Counted from the stretch's first letter, positions 16,904-25,957 are shown. The stretch is DNA of 29,592 nucleotides from PNMQ01 sp964478775 (GCA_964478775.1 CAYZJC010000021.1:1-29592); one strand, 5' to 3'. A program made the numbers and translations. Notes: generated from the letters alone by a model not told the origin.

Positions 16904-18441
16904 TTATTGTTACCTACCATCTTCGTGCGCGGCGCAGTTTGCTTGTCTTTACCTTCTGTGTCTGCTTCAACAAGGCCAAGCTGGTCAAGTTGAACAGGCA
17001 ATGTTGCAGCCCAATACGTAATGCTACCCGCACCCATCATCAACACAAGGTCACCTGCTTTCACAATGCGACGCAACAACAAAGGCAATTCTTCAGAACT
17101 CGCAATGGTATGCACAGGAATATCATGCTGTGTTCGAATCGCAGCAGCGAGTGTTCCACTATTAACACCTTCAATTTCATCTTCCCCAGCACTGTATACA
17201 GGGGCAATAACAATTGTGTCGCTTCCACAAAATGCATTAGAAAAATCGGCGAACAATGACTGAAGGCGCGTATATCTGTGCGGTTGCATCACCGTAATCA
17301 GGCGCCCTTGCGGACAAGCTTGCCGTGCAGCTTTAATAACTGTTTGAATTTCAACGGGATGATGCGCATAGTCGTCAATCACTGTCACGCCATGACTTTC
17401 ACCCACACAAGTAAATCTGCGCCTCACCCCTTTAAAAGAGGATAGGGCCTTTTTCACAACGTCTTCACTAATACCAAGTTCCTTTGCTATCACAATAAGG
17501 GAAAGGGCATTTTGCACATTGTGCTTACCCATCATTGGCAAATAGATATCTTTCACCCGGTATGGCAAGGCAATGGTTGTATCCTCAAGCGTTTTGCTGC
17601 CATTGCCAGTTAGCAATGGTTTAAAAGTATCTGAAATTTCAACATCAAACGTTGTGCCTTTAGGACATGACCTTAGATTAACAGCCCTCACCATGGCTTG
17701 CTGTGAAAAACCATAGGTCACAAAACGTCGGTCAGTTAATGTGGTGCAAAGTTCTTTAACAACGTCATGGTCAACACACATAGCGGCCACACCATAAAAG
17801 GGCATGTTATGTATAAATTGTAAGAATGCCTTTTTTAAGTTATCAAAGGTCTGGTAATATTCCATGTGTTCAGGGTCAATATTGGTAACGACTGTTAAGG
17901 TAGGGTGCAATTTTACAAAGCTACCATCTGACTCATCTGCTTCAACAACAATCCAGTCACCGGCACCAAGGCGTGCATTTGAATTGTGCGCATTTAAGAT
18001 CCCCCCATTCACAACGGTTGGGTCTAAATCTGCAGCCTCAAAAAGAGCTGCCATGAGTGATGTTGTTGTTGTTTTTCCATGGGTTCCAGATATGGCGACG
18101 GATTGTTTAAAGCGCATAAGTTCCGCTAGCATTTCCGCACGTTGTAACACAGGAATCCCCAGCGTCTTTGCGGCAAGCAATTCAGGGTTGTCTTTTTTGA
18201 TGGCCGATGAAATCACAACAACCAGTGCGCCTTCAACATGACTTGGTTGATGAGAAGGAAACACTTCCACCCCTAATGACTCAAGTCGTTTCGTGATAGA
18301 TGTCTGGCTCGCATCTGAACCCTTAACGTGATAGCCCAAATTATGCAACACTTCTGCGATACCGCTCATCCCAATGCCGCCAATGCCAATAAAATGAATA
18401 TGATGTTTGGTTGTGTTGAATAATCGTGTAAGTGTGTTCAT
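16900..18441 (-). CDS. murC: UDP-N-acetylmuramate--L-alanine ligase MurC
   Basis: MurC uses ATP to add L-Ala to UDP-MurNAc, the first amino acid of the peptidoglycan stem peptide, in the cytoplasm. The product has 513 residues. The N-terminal nucleotide-sugar domain has HFIGIGGIGMSGIAEVL, the ATP-binding loop is GTHGKT at 119-124, and the Mur-ligase core shows NIDPEHMEYY and DDYAHHPVEI. A C-terminal tail of about 20 charged residues extends past the usual end. The start MNTLTRLFNTTKHHIHFIGI is well placed. It is the first gene of a murC-murB pair. The 260-base spacer upstream is shared with the divergent Cys-rich gene and has a TATAAT-like box on the minus strand near 18532. Confidence 0.97.
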   Translation of the reverse strand: MNTLTRLFNTTKHHIHFIGIGGIGMSGIAEVLHNLGYHVKGSDASQTSITKRLESLGVEVFPSHQPSHVEGALVVVISSAIKKDNPELLAAKTLGIPVLQRAEMLAELMRFKQSVAISGTHGKTTTTSLMAALFEAADLDPTVVNGGILNAHNSNARLGAGDWIVVEADESDGSFVKLHPTLTVVTNIDPEHMEYYQTFDNLKKAFLQFIHNMPFYGVAAMCVDHDVVKELCTTLTDRRFVTYGFSQQAMVRAVNLRSCPKGTTFDVEISDTFKPLLTGNGSKTLEDTTIALPYRVKDIYLPMMGKHNVQNALSLIVIAKELGISEDVVKKALSSFKGVRRRFTCVGESHGVTVIDDYAHHPVEIQTVIKAARQACPQGRLITVMQPHRYTRLQSLFADFSNAFCGSDTIVIAPVYSAGEDEIEGVNSGTLAAAIRTQHDIPVHTIASSEELPLLLRRIVKAGDLVLMMGAGSITYWAATLPVQLDQLGLVEADTEGKDKQTAPRTKMVGNNK

Positions 18442-18701
18442 GTATGTATTTTCTATCTCGTGTTAATTGTCAATAACCCATAAGTCGTTTATATAAAAAT
18501 CTGCAAAACCATATTTTAAAATATGAACTATTATAGAGTATTGCATCAAAAAAATACATCTGTTTTTTCAAAAATTTTTAAGCTGTGTATAATTTACAAA
18601 ATATTACTAAGTAAATAAAAAAATACAACAATTTAATTCTTTGTTAATCAATATGAATTAAGCTTAAGTTTGAAATTAAATCTCAAGTTGTGAGCACACA
18701 C
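18442..18701. other. AT-rich divergent intergenic region
   Basis: This spacer separates the divergent murC and Cys-rich protein genes. It is very AT-rich with several A and T runs. A TATAAT box on the minus strand (ATTATA on the plus strand near 18532-18537) has only a weak -35 partner. No clear operator or RNA gene is seen. Confidence 0.5.
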
Positions 18702-20606
18702 ATGAACAAGAAAATAATCTCTTATTTAAAAAAATGTTTCTTTGTTTTATTGATGATATGCATGAATACAGGCATGTCAACCGCCAGTAATGCTGAATGT
18801 GGTAAAGGGGGAACAGCTTGCCAAAACTATAAAAGCTGTATTATTAATGATAATTCAGGCAAACAACTTAAATATTGCTTAAGCGGTGATTGTTTGAATG
18901 ACCCACTTACATCGTGTCAATATCCTGGGCTTGACTTAATCCCATGTGGTATGGGTGGGTCATTATGCTTTGGTGGAAAAGTGTGTATGAATGCTGAAAA
19001 AACGGCGCTATGTCAATCTGAACACTGTTTGAAAGACACCAGCTCTTCCTGTGATTTTGCAAAAAAATTACCTTGCGGCATGAATGGCGGGGTATCATGC
19101 CCAAGTGACAGTGACACTTTTTGTGCCCTTTCAGACGGCTCAACGCTGTGCCTTGAAAACCAAGATTGCAGCAAGAAATATGCCATTAATAAGTCAATAG
19201 CAGGTGCTATGTGCTTGCCGGCAGAAAGAATTGCTTGTGGTAAAGGGGGCACGTCTTGCCCAGCAGACCAAATTTGTGTTCAAACAGACAAACCCAAATT
19301 ATGTGAAAAAGGTGATTGCATGAAAGACAAATCCTCTTGTCAACCTTTACACACAGTAGAGTGCGGCAAGGGAGGAACGTCTTGCCCTATTGCCCAAGAC
19401 CCTAAAGACCAAACCGTATGCATGTTAGCAAACCGTAAAGGTTTGTGTGAAAAGGGGGACTGCTTGAAGGGCGGCGCTGTATGTAATAAAGCAGCTAATC
19501 TTGCATGCGGAAACGGCGGCACTTCTTGTAATAAAAACAAAGTATGCGCGCTTGTTGACGGTGACAATACAACCCTTTGTATAGAAGGCAGCTGCATGCA
19601 AGATGCGAAAGCAAAATGTATTGTGCCAAATAAGCTTGCTTGCGGCCAAGGTGGTACAAAATGCCCATCATCGAAAGACCCTTTACAAAAACAAGTATGT
19701 GTGAAAAGTGACAGATCTGCAGAATGTGAACTGGGGGACTGCCTCAATGACAGCGCTTCACAATGTGTAACAAAAGTTTCATTCCTACCATGTGGTGATG
19801 GGGGTTCTTATTGCGCACAAAGCGACCAGGTCTGTATTTTACAGGACAAATCAGCTTTATGCACAACCATAGATTGTATGAAAAAGAAAAGATCCTCATG
19901 TCAATCAAAAGCTGTTTTGCCGTGCGGCAAAGGTGGCTTGGCTTGCTCTGATGCGAATCAAGTGTGTGCAGTTGCTGCGAAAAATACAATATGCACAAGC
20001 GGTGACTGTATGAATGACGCACAATCTTCATGTGTGGTACCGGACACATTACCATGTGGAAAAGGCGGCGTAGCCTGTGAGGGCGGAACGGTATGTGCAA
20101 CCCCAAATAATGTGGAATGTAGAGCAGGTGAACCTTGTGCAAATGTTGCAACAACCACATGTGCAAATCCCACAACATTGGTGTGTGGTTTGGGCGGAAA
20201 CTTTTGTGCAGTTCAAACATTCACAGGCTGTATGAAAGGTGACAGGTCAACTGTATGTAAGGTGGGTGAACCATGTAGTCGAGGCGGTGTGAAAGCAGAC
20301 GTGTCTGGTGCACTTTGTTTTGCAAGAGGTCAACTACAATGCGGAAACGGCGGCCCAGGTTGCGCCCCAATTAATGGTGAAGCTTCTGTGTGCATGCTAA
20401 AAGATAATTCAGGTTTGTGTTTCACACCAGAATGTATGGACGACAACACAAAAGCTGGTTGCGTAAAAATCAGTGAAGCCCCATGCGGCAAGGGTGGTAT
20501 TGGTGGCTGTCCTGCTGGCCAACAATGTAAAGACACCTCGGCCAATAACGCGTTATGTACGGGCGGAGCCTGCATGAATAGAGGCGCAACAAAGTGTATA
20601 CCATAA
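18702..20606 (+). CDS. Secreted cysteine-rich repeat protein, 13 six-cysteine modules
   Basis: No known family is recognised. The product has 634 residues. Residues 1-31 form a signal peptide (MNKKIISYLKK, hydrophobic core, cleavage probable after STASNA). The rest is entirely 13 tandem modules of about 40-54 residues. Each follows CGxGGxxC - x(4-11) - C - x(6-10) - C - x(4) - C - x(6-14) - C, with six cysteines every time, 78 in all. Conserved connecting residues include a Gly-Asp before Cys5 (for example CEKGDCMKD) and a hydrophobic-Pro/Ala before the next CG. Even cysteine number per module suggests three disulfides each. Loop lengths vary, so the modules are old and diverged, not a recent DNA expansion. 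ATG 18702 is preferred for a normal signal peptide; GTG 18690 is also in frame. It is transcribed alone, with a terminator downstream. Confidence 0.85.
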   Translation: MNKKIISYLKKCFFVLLMICMNTGMSTASNAECGKGGTACQNYKSCIINDNSGKQLKYCLSGDCLNDPLTSCQYPGLDLIPCGMGGSLCFGGKVCMNAEKTALCQSEHCLKDTSSSCDFAKKLPCGMNGGVSCPSDSDTFCALSDGSTLCLENQDCSKKYAINKSIAGAMCLPAERIACGKGGTSCPADQICVQTDKPKLCEKGDCMKDKSSCQPLHTVECGKGGTSCPIAQDPKDQTVCMLANRKGLCEKGDCLKGGAVCNKAANLACGNGGTSCNKNKVCALVDGDNTTLCIEGSCMQDAKAKCIVPNKLACGQGGTKCPSSKDPLQKQVCVKSDRSAECELGDCLNDSASQCVTKVSFLPCGDGGSYCAQSDQVCILQDKSALCTTIDCMKKKRSSCQSKAVLPCGKGGLACSDANQVCAVAAKNTICTSGDCMNDAQSSCVVPDTLPCGKGGVACEGGTVCATPNNVECRAGEPCANVATTTCANPTTLVCGLGGNFCAVQTFTGCMKGDRSTVCKVGEPCSRGGVKADVSGALCFARGQLQCGNGGPGCAPINGEASVCMLKDNSGLCFTPECMDDNTKAGCVKISEAPCGKGGIGGCPAGQQCKDTSANNALCTGGACMNRGATKCIP

Positions 20607-20631
20607 GAACAACTCTTAAATTCTACTAAGG

Positions 20632-20674
20632 TGATGCCCAAGAACGCGCAATGTGTTGTTGGGCATTATCTTTT
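20632..20674 (+). terminator. Rho-independent terminator after the Cys-rich gene
   Basis: gatgcccaa and ttgggcatt form the outer stem. aacgcg and tgtgtt extend it with G-U pairs, and a T-rich stretch (atctttt) follows. Confidence 0.75.
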
Positions 20675-20760
20675 GAGTTATTTCCCCTGTTTGCTTGCGT
20701 AAGAGCTTGCGTCTTGCGCGTAATAAAATTGCGCCAGCAATTAAACGTAGCACTTGATTT

Positions 20761-20788
20761 TTGCGTGTAATCGGGCCATTGTTATAAT
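20761..20788 (+). promoter_or_regulatory. Putative sigma70 promoter for petA
   Basis: TTGCGT (20761-20766) and a perfect TATAAT (20783-20788) are spaced by 16 bases, 34 bases upstream of the petA start. Confidence 0.6.
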
Positions 20789-20822
20789 GAAGATAATTTA
20801 ATTAAATATTGGTGTTAAACCC

Positions 20823-21443
20823 ATGGTAGATCAAAAATCACCTCAGGCAAAAGACGAAGCATCTTTAAAAGAAGCACAATGCGATACAAATAATCATTCC
20901 ACATGCAATGCCAGCAGGCGTGATTTTCTCACATTGACTGCATGTGCTGTTGGGGCTGTTGGTGTGGGTGCTGCAGGCTTAAAAATCATTAAAAGCATGA
21001 ACCCAGCGGCAGATGTTTTAGCGCAAGCTTCCCTTGAAGTTGACTTGTCTGCTATTGCTGAAGGGACCAGTAAAGTTGTAATGTGGCGCGGAAAACCCGT
21101 TTTCATTAAGCACAGATCACAAAAAGAAATTGAAGACGTGCAGTCAACCTCACTTGTGAAATTAATTGACCCACAAACAGATGCTGAACGCTTTGCTAAA
21201 GACCCAAAGTGGTTAGTGGTTGTAGGGGTGTGTACACATTTAGGGTGTGTGCCAAGTGAAAAAAAAGAAGCCCAAGCACCTGCAGATGGCGTTAAAGCTG
21301 AAGCTGTTGGTGGGTGGATTTGCGCATGCCATGGTTCGCAGTATGACGCATCTGGCAGAGTCACAAAAGGCCCCGCACCAAAGAATTTGGAAGTCCCCCC
21401 GTATCAATTTTTAAATGGTGGAAAAACAATTAAAATTGGCTAA
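20823..21443 (+). CDS. petA: Ubiquinol-cytochrome c reductase Rieske iron-sulfur subunit
   Basis: This is the 2Fe-2S subunit of respiratory complex bc1, which carries electrons from ubiquinol to cytochrome c1 at the periplasmic face. A 30-residue hydrophilic leader precedes the twin-arginine motif SRRDFL (31-36) and an anchor helix rich in Ala/Gly/Val. The cluster motifs are CTHLGC (137-142) and CACHGSQYD (167-175). The expected ligands are C137, H139, C167 and H170, with disulfide C142-C169, followed by GPAP. The second motif has Ala where most homologues have Pro (CPCH). The loop between motifs is longer than usual and charged. petB and petC do not follow; odhB does, so the bc1 operon is split or the rest lies elsewhere. 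Confidence 0.95.
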   Translation: MVDQKSPQAKDEASLKEAQCDTNNHSTCNASRRDFLTLTACAVGAVGVGAAGLKIIKSMNPAADVLAQASLEVDLSAIAEGTSKVVMWRGKPVFIKHRSQKEIEDVQSTSLVKLIDPQTDAERFAKDPKWLVVVGVCTHLGCVPSEKKEAQAPADGVKAEAVGGWICACHGSQYDASGRVTKGPAPKNLEVPPYQFLNGGKTIKIG

Positions 21444-21478
21444 GTCTTAAAACATACTCAAGTATAGGTTTGAATTTT

Positions 21479-22816
21479 ATGAAAATTACTGAAATTAAAG
21501 TCCCTCAGTTAGGGGAATCTGTTGTTGAAGCAACAATTGCACGCTGGGTTAAAGCCATTGGTGACACTGTTCAAGTTGACGAACTATTGGTGGAAATTGA
21601 AACAGATAAAGTTTCGTTGGAAATTACTGCCCCAGAAGCCGGCGTCTTGGTTGAAATTTTAGCACAGCAAGGTCAAACCGTATGCGTGCAAGATGTCATT
21701 GCCCGCATGAGTGATGAGAAAGATGCCTCTATTGCAGTCGCAACCACGGCAAATTCTGCCCAAAGCGTACCTGAAACAAGTGCCGTTGAAACAGCAACTA
21801 TCTCAGCTGCAGCGACAGTCACTGAACCTCAACAAACCATCACGCTAGAAGTCACCCAACAAGTAACAACCGCACCATCTTCCATACCAGTTGTTGACAA
21901 TAATTTACGAGAAAAAGCTTCACCTTCCGTTAGAAAACGGTTAGCTGAACAACAAATGAAAGCTGAACAAGTGCAAGCCTCGCGTTTAGATGGCCGTATC
22001 ACTGCGCAAGACATTAAAAATGTTCCACAAAGCGTGCCTCCTTCTGTTGTTGCAACACCTGCTGCTGTTGCAGATACTGCAGCCCTTTGTATAGCATCAG
22101 TTACTAAGACATCAACACGCCAAGAAACACGCGTACCCATGACGCGCCTTCGCTCCCGTATTGCCCAACGTTTGAAGGATGCACAAAATACAGCAGCTAT
22201 CTTAACGACCTTCAATGAAATTGACATGTCAGCCGTTAAAGCCATGCGTGAGAAATACAAAGACTCATTTGAAAAAAAATACGGAGTTAAATTAGGCTTT
22301 ATGTCATTTTTTGTAAAAGCTTGTGTAAAAGCCTTGCAAGATGTGCCAATGCTTAATGCCAGAATAGAAGGCAATGAAATTATTTCAACAAATTATTGCG
22401 ATATAGGCGTTGCTGTATCTGCCCCAAATGGGTTGGTTGTCCCTGTGCTGAGAGATGCGGATATGATGGACTTACAAGATATTGAAGCTGCCATTATGGG
22501 CTATGGGAAAAAAGCCAAAGAAAATAAATTGTCATTAGATGATTTATCTGGTGGAACCTTTACCATTTCTAATGGTGGCGTGTTTGGTTCACTCTTATCC
22601 ACCCCTATTATCAACCCACCCCAGTCAGGGATTTTAGGAATGCACAAAATTCAAGACCGCCCCGTTGTGGTTGCAGGCGAAATTGTCATTCGACCGATGA
22701 TGTATGTTGCATTAAGTTATGACCACCGCCTTGTAGATGGCAGAGAAGCCGTCACCTTTTTGGTCAATATTAAAGAAAGCATTGAAAATCCAGACAAATT
22801 ATTACTTGGGCTGTAA
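21479..22816 (+). CDS. odhB: Dihydrolipoyllysine succinyltransferase, E2 of 2-oxoglutarate dehydrogenase
   Basis: OdhB/SucB transfers succinyl groups from lipoyl-lysine to CoA in the TCA cycle and forms the core of the complex. The product has 445 residues. The N-terminal lipoyl domain includes ETDKVSLEI with the modified Lys at 44. An Ala/Thr/Pro-rich linker follows, then a peripheral-subunit-binding domain at 147-180 (ASPSVRKRLAEQ). The catalytic domain ends in SYDHRLVDG, with active His 416 and Asp 420. ATG 21479 (MKITEIKVPQLGES) matches the family N-terminus; TTG 21470 is in frame, but AGG at 21466-21468 fits the ATG. Residues around 86-140 form an unusually Thr/Ala-rich linker. The E1 gene sucA is not adjacent. 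Confidence 0.96.
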   Translation: MKITEIKVPQLGESVVEATIARWVKAIGDTVQVDELLVEIETDKVSLEITAPEAGVLVEILAQQGQTVCVQDVIARMSDEKDASIAVATTANSAQSVPETSAVETATISAAATVTEPQQTITLEVTQQVTTAPSSIPVVDNNLREKASPSVRKRLAEQQMKAEQVQASRLDGRITAQDIKNVPQSVPPSVVATPAAVADTAALCIASVTKTSTRQETRVPMTRLRSRIAQRLKDAQNTAAILTTFNEIDMSAVKAMREKYKDSFEKKYGVKLGFMSFFVKACVKALQDVPMLNARIEGNEIISTNYCDIGVAVSAPNGLVVPVLRDADMMDLQDIEAAIMGYGKKAKENKLSLDDLSGGTFTISNGGVFGSLLSTPIINPPQSGILGMHKIQDRPVVVAGEIVIRPMMYVALSYDHRLVDGREAVTFLVNIKESIENPDKLLLGL

Positions 22817-22830
22817 AGACTGTTCAAGCG

Positions 22831-22860
22831 AAAATCCCCCGTCATGGGGGCTTTTTAATT
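22831..22860. terminator. Terminator between odhB and the response regulator
   Basis: ccccc and ggggg arms (22836-22840 and 22846-22850) enclose a short loop. There is an A run before and a T run after, so it can serve both converging genes. Confidence 0.85.
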
Positions 22861-22879
22861 TCATGATTCCTTGATGAAC

Positions 22880-23599
22880 TTAAATGATATTAAGTGCATA
22901 ACCGAGGTGGCGCACAGTAAGAATCGTCTCATGTTCTGCGTCAATGGCTTTGAGCTTTTGTCGCAAACGGTTGATCTGAACATCTATCGTTCGCTCACTC
23001 ACACGGTGTCCCATTTTCTGAGCAAGGCTTTCACGTGACGTAGGCTCAAGCGGACGCTGGGCTAAAACTTGTAGCAAAGTTTTTTCAGTAGAGGATAAAA
23101 TAACTTGCGAACCTTGGTGCAGCAATGCCCCTGGCTTTACATGAAATTCAAACTGACCAATATACAAAACCTTATTTTCTTCGGGAGCAGAGCTACTTTT
23201 ACGCCTTAATAATGCCCGCAACCTTGCCACTAATTCTAAGGGCTCAAACGGTTTGGTGAGATAGTCATCTGCCCCAACGTCTAACCCTTCAATTTTTTGC
23301 GTCACATTATCAAGTGCCGTTAACATTAACACATAAGTTTGCGATGTTTGACGAAAACGCCTTAAAAATTCAATACCAGTTTCTTGGGGCATCATCACAT
23401 CTAAAATAATAATATCAAATGTATGCTGTGTGAGATACTGTGTCGCCTCTGCGGTGCTGGCCGCTGTTGTTGTTTCAAAGTCATATTGCTGCAAGTATTC
23501 ACTTAACAAATTGCGTATGGCTTTATCATCATCCACAATCAAGATTCTAACTTTTCCTTGGCTGATTACAGCATTTTCATCAAGCATCTTCTCTTCCAT
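22880..23599 (-). CDS. OmpR/PhoB-family two-component response regulator
   Basis: This is a DNA-binding response regulator of 239 residues. The receiver domain has the acidic pair at D23/D24 in ILIVDDD and the phosphoacceptor D67 in IILDVMMP. The switch T94 and K116 (YLTKPFEP) are also present. The C-terminal winged-helix domain has the recognition-helix pattern SERTIDVQINRLRQKLK followed by the GYAL wing. A 15-residue leader precedes the receiver. The start is supported by AGGAG 5 bases upstream. It lies 33 bases after ffh on the same strand and has no kinase gene beside it, so the partner kinase and regulon cannot be told. It is not CtrA by sequence. Confidence 0.92.
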   Translation of the reverse strand: MEEKMLDENAVISQGKVRILIVDDDKAIRNLLSEYLQQYDFETTTAASTAEATQYLTQHTFDIIILDVMMPQETGIEFLRRFRQTSQTYVLMLTALDNVTQKIEGLDVGADDYLTKPFEPLELVARLRALLRRKSSSAPEENKVLYIGQFEFHVKPGALLHQGSQVILSSTEKTLLQVLAQRPLEPTSRESLAQKMGHRVSERTIDVQINRLRQKLKAIDAEHETILTVRHLGYALNII

Positions 23600-23632
23600 A
23601 TAAACTCCTTGTAGACATTAACAGCCCCCAAG

Positions 23633-25006
23633 CTAGCGCTGACCACCAAACATACCCCCTAGCATTTGTGCCATTTTATGTTTAGCGATGCCGCCTACAC
23701 TCATCTTGCCCATTTTTTTAACCATGGCTTGCATTTGTTCAAACTGTTTAACGAGGCGATTCACATCCGACACTTGAACGCCAGCCCCAGCAGCTATACG
23801 TTTACGACGCGAACCATTGAGTATACCTACCTGCTTTCTTTCCTTCTTTGTCATAGAAGAAATAATCGCAAGCTGGCGCTTAACCATAACGTCACCACCG
23901 CTTAAATTTTCCACTTTATCTTTCAATTTACCCATGCCGGGAATCATGTTCATCATCGAAGACATGCCTCCCATTTTTTGCATTTGCTGAAGCTGCGTTG
24001 CCATATCGTTCATGTCGAACTGGCCTTTTTGCATACGCTCCATTGCCTTTTGGGTTTCTTCGCTGTTTTGCAATTCACCTGCACGTTCAACAAGGGCAAC
24101 AATGTCCCCCATGTCTAAAATACGGTCAGCAATACGTTTAGCATCGAACACTTCGAACTGGCTACTTTTTTCACCAACCCCTAAGAACTTAATGGGGCAT
24201 TGTGTGATAGAACGCATGGAAAGCGCTGCACCACCACGGCTATCACCATCAACACGGGTCAGAATCAGACCTGTTAAGGGGACAACAGCTTTAAACCCTG
24301 TTGCGATAGAAACAGCGTCTTGCCCAGTCATCGCATCGACAACCAGCAATGTTTCAAGTGGGTTAATCGTTTTCACTAATTGTGACAATTCATCCATCAA
24401 GGTATCATCAATATGTAAACGCCCTGCTGTGTCATACAACACAACATCAAAGCCACCAGTTTTAGCCCTCTCCATTGCACGCGTAACAATCTGTAAAGGC
24501 TTTTCCCCTTCAACAATCGGCAGTGATTCCACTTGTACACTTTTACCAACAACCTCAAGCTGATGCTGCGCTGCGGGTCTGTAAATATCTAACGATACCA
24601 GCAATACTTTTTTATTACGTTTTTCTTTTAAGTAAAGGGCAAGCTTACCAGATGTTGTCGTTTTACCAGAACCTTGTAGCCCCACCATCATCATGGAAAC
24701 AGGCGGCTTTGCTGAAAGATTAATTTGGGTTTTAGCTTCATCGGCCCCCAGCAAGTCAATTAAATGCTCGTGGACAATTTTAATAATCATTTGGCCAGGC
24801 GACACACTTTTTGTCACTTCATGACCTAATGCACGCTCACGAACCTGGGTGATAAACTCTTTCACAACAACAAGTGCGACATCGGCTTCTAAAAGCGCAA
24901 TTCTTATTTCACGCAAAGCGTCGTTTAAATCGTTCTCACTAATAAAGCCACGACCTCTGATTTGGTCGAATACTGCCGTAATACGTTTTGATAAATTTTG
25001 AAACAT
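23633..25006 (-). CDS. ffh: Signal recognition particle protein Ffh (SRP54)
   Basis: Ffh binds signal sequences of nascent inner-membrane proteins and, with 4.5S RNA and FtsY, delivers ribosomes to the translocon. The product has 457 residues. The N domain starts MFQNLSKRITAVFDQIRGRG. The GTPase has GLQGSGKT at 109-116, DTAGRLHID, and TRVDGDSRGGAALS, with Arg in place of the usual Lys in TKxDG. The Met-rich M domain runs from about 320 (MQKMGGMSSMMNMIPGMG) through the RNA-binding GSRRKRIAAGAG. Its start codon is separated from the stop of the upstream phzF-like gene by a single base, so the two are co-transcribed. Confidence 0.97.
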   Translation of the reverse strand: MFQNLSKRITAVFDQIRGRGFISENDLNDALREIRIALLEADVALVVVKEFITQVRERALGHEVTKSVSPGQMIIKIVHEHLIDLLGADEAKTQINLSAKPPVSMMMVGLQGSGKTTTSGKLALYLKEKRNKKVLLVSLDIYRPAAQHQLEVVGKSVQVESLPIVEGEKPLQIVTRAMERAKTGGFDVVLYDTAGRLHIDDTLMDELSQLVKTINPLETLLVVDAMTGQDAVSIATGFKAVVPLTGLILTRVDGDSRGGAALSMRSITQCPIKFLGVGEKSSQFEVFDAKRIADRILDMGDIVALVERAGELQNSEETQKAMERMQKGQFDMNDMATQLQQMQKMGGMSSMMNMIPGMGKLKDKVENLSGGDVMVKRQLAIISSMTKKERKQVGILNGSRRKRIAAGAGVQVSDVNRLVKQFEQMQAMVKKMGKMSVGGIAKHKMAQMLGGMFGGQR

Positions 25007-25007
25007 G

Positions 25008-25817
25008 TTACGACTTTGACCTTGCTACACCAACAAACTTACCACTAAATGCCGTAATGGCTTCACCAGTTAAATGCACACGATCATCTACGTGTTTCAC
25101 TAGCAATGCACCCCCTCTGCGTGACGCTTGATACGCTTTCAGCTCGTCCTTCTTAAGGCGTTCTGACCAATATGTTGCAAGCTTACAATGGGCATTGCCA
25201 GACACTGCATCTTCACTGCTGCCAAATTTAGGTGCAAACACCCGGCACACATAGTCATACATCTCGGGGTCGGGTGACTCTGCTGTGACAATAACACTAT
25301 CACAATCTAGATTCATAACGCGAATCGTGTCTGGCTTTAAATCAAACACTTCTGTGGCTGAATGCAGTTCCACAATGCAATCATTGCATGACTCTGAAAC
25401 ATACACTGGCGAAACACCAATCGCATCATACAAACCATCAGGCGCAGAGGAAGGCTCCGTATAATAGGCTGGGAAATCTAAAGTAATCGAGGCCCCATTC
25501 TTCCACGCCTTTAAAATTCCACTTTTTGACTCAAAAAAGATTTCTTCGCGTGTCGCAATTTCCATTTCTGTCCACAATACGTGTGCAGCCGCAAGCGTTG
25601 CATGACCAGATAAGGCTAATTCACCAACTGGACTGTACCAGCGAATTTGATAATGGTTATCATATAGAGGCTTAACGAATGCAGTATTTGGCAAGTTAAC
25701 CTCGCACGCCACATTTTGCATGAAGTCATCTTCTGGAAAAACATCAACCACACAAACTGCCGCAGGGTTACCTTTAAACAAGGTGTGGGTGAAAGCATCT
25801 ACTGTACAAAATTTCAT
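25008..25817 (-). CDS. PhzF-family protein with altered active site
   Basis: This protein belongs to the PhzF/YddE/diaminopimelate-epimerase-like fold, a two-domain isomerase family whose physiological substrates are mostly unknown. The product has 269 residues. Family elements are the N-terminal TVDAFTHTLFKGNPAAVCVV, LALSGHATLAAAHVLW, and the late SEDAVSGNAHCKLATYW, comparable with the usual DPVTGSAHC. The normal NxSETAF element, whose Glu is catalytic in PhzF, reads NLPNTAF here with Asn at 44. The start at 25817 (MKFCTVDAFTH) matches the family; the frame is open 15 codons further up without conserved sequence. It is likely the first gene of a phzF-ffh-response-regulator run. Catalytic activity is doubtful. 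Confidence 0.85.
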   Translation of the reverse strand: MKFCTVDAFTHTLFKGNPAAVCVVDVFPEDDFMQNVACEVNLPNTAFVKPLYDNHYQIRWYSPVGELALSGHATLAAAHVLWTEMEIATREEIFFESKSGILKAWKNGASITLDFPAYYTEPSSAPDGLYDAIGVSPVYVSESCNDCIVELHSATEVFDLKPDTIRVMNLDCDSVIVTAESPDPEMYDYVCRVFAPKFGSSEDAVSGNAHCKLATYWSERLKKDELKAYQASRRGGALLVKHVDDRVHLTGEAITAFSGKFVGVARSKS

Positions 25818-25895
25818 TTTACGAATTACGCACCTTAAAAAAATTATGGTATATTTAATCACTCAATTATATGGTGTTTAAACACTGTTTGCCAA

Positions 25896-25927
25896 TGAAA
25901 AAAACCCTGAACACGAAATCCAGGGCT
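25896..25927 (-). terminator. Rho-independent terminator after rpsI
   Basis: On the minus strand, gccctg and cagggt form the stem around a loop of 11 bases, followed by a run of seven T. It lies about 30 bases beyond the rpsI stop. Confidence 0.8.
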
Positions 25928-25957
25928 CTCTTGAAGTCTCTTTTTGTAGAGCAAAGC

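Noticed and set aside
19340..20220. Long minus-strand frames opposite the Cys-rich gene
   Set aside because: They are mirror frames produced by the biased codon pattern of the repeats and lack starts with ribosome sites or known motifs.
22880..23599. Response regulator as CtrA
   Set aside because: The receiver and DNA-binding sequences do not carry the CtrA-specific segments; only general OmpR-family motifs are present.
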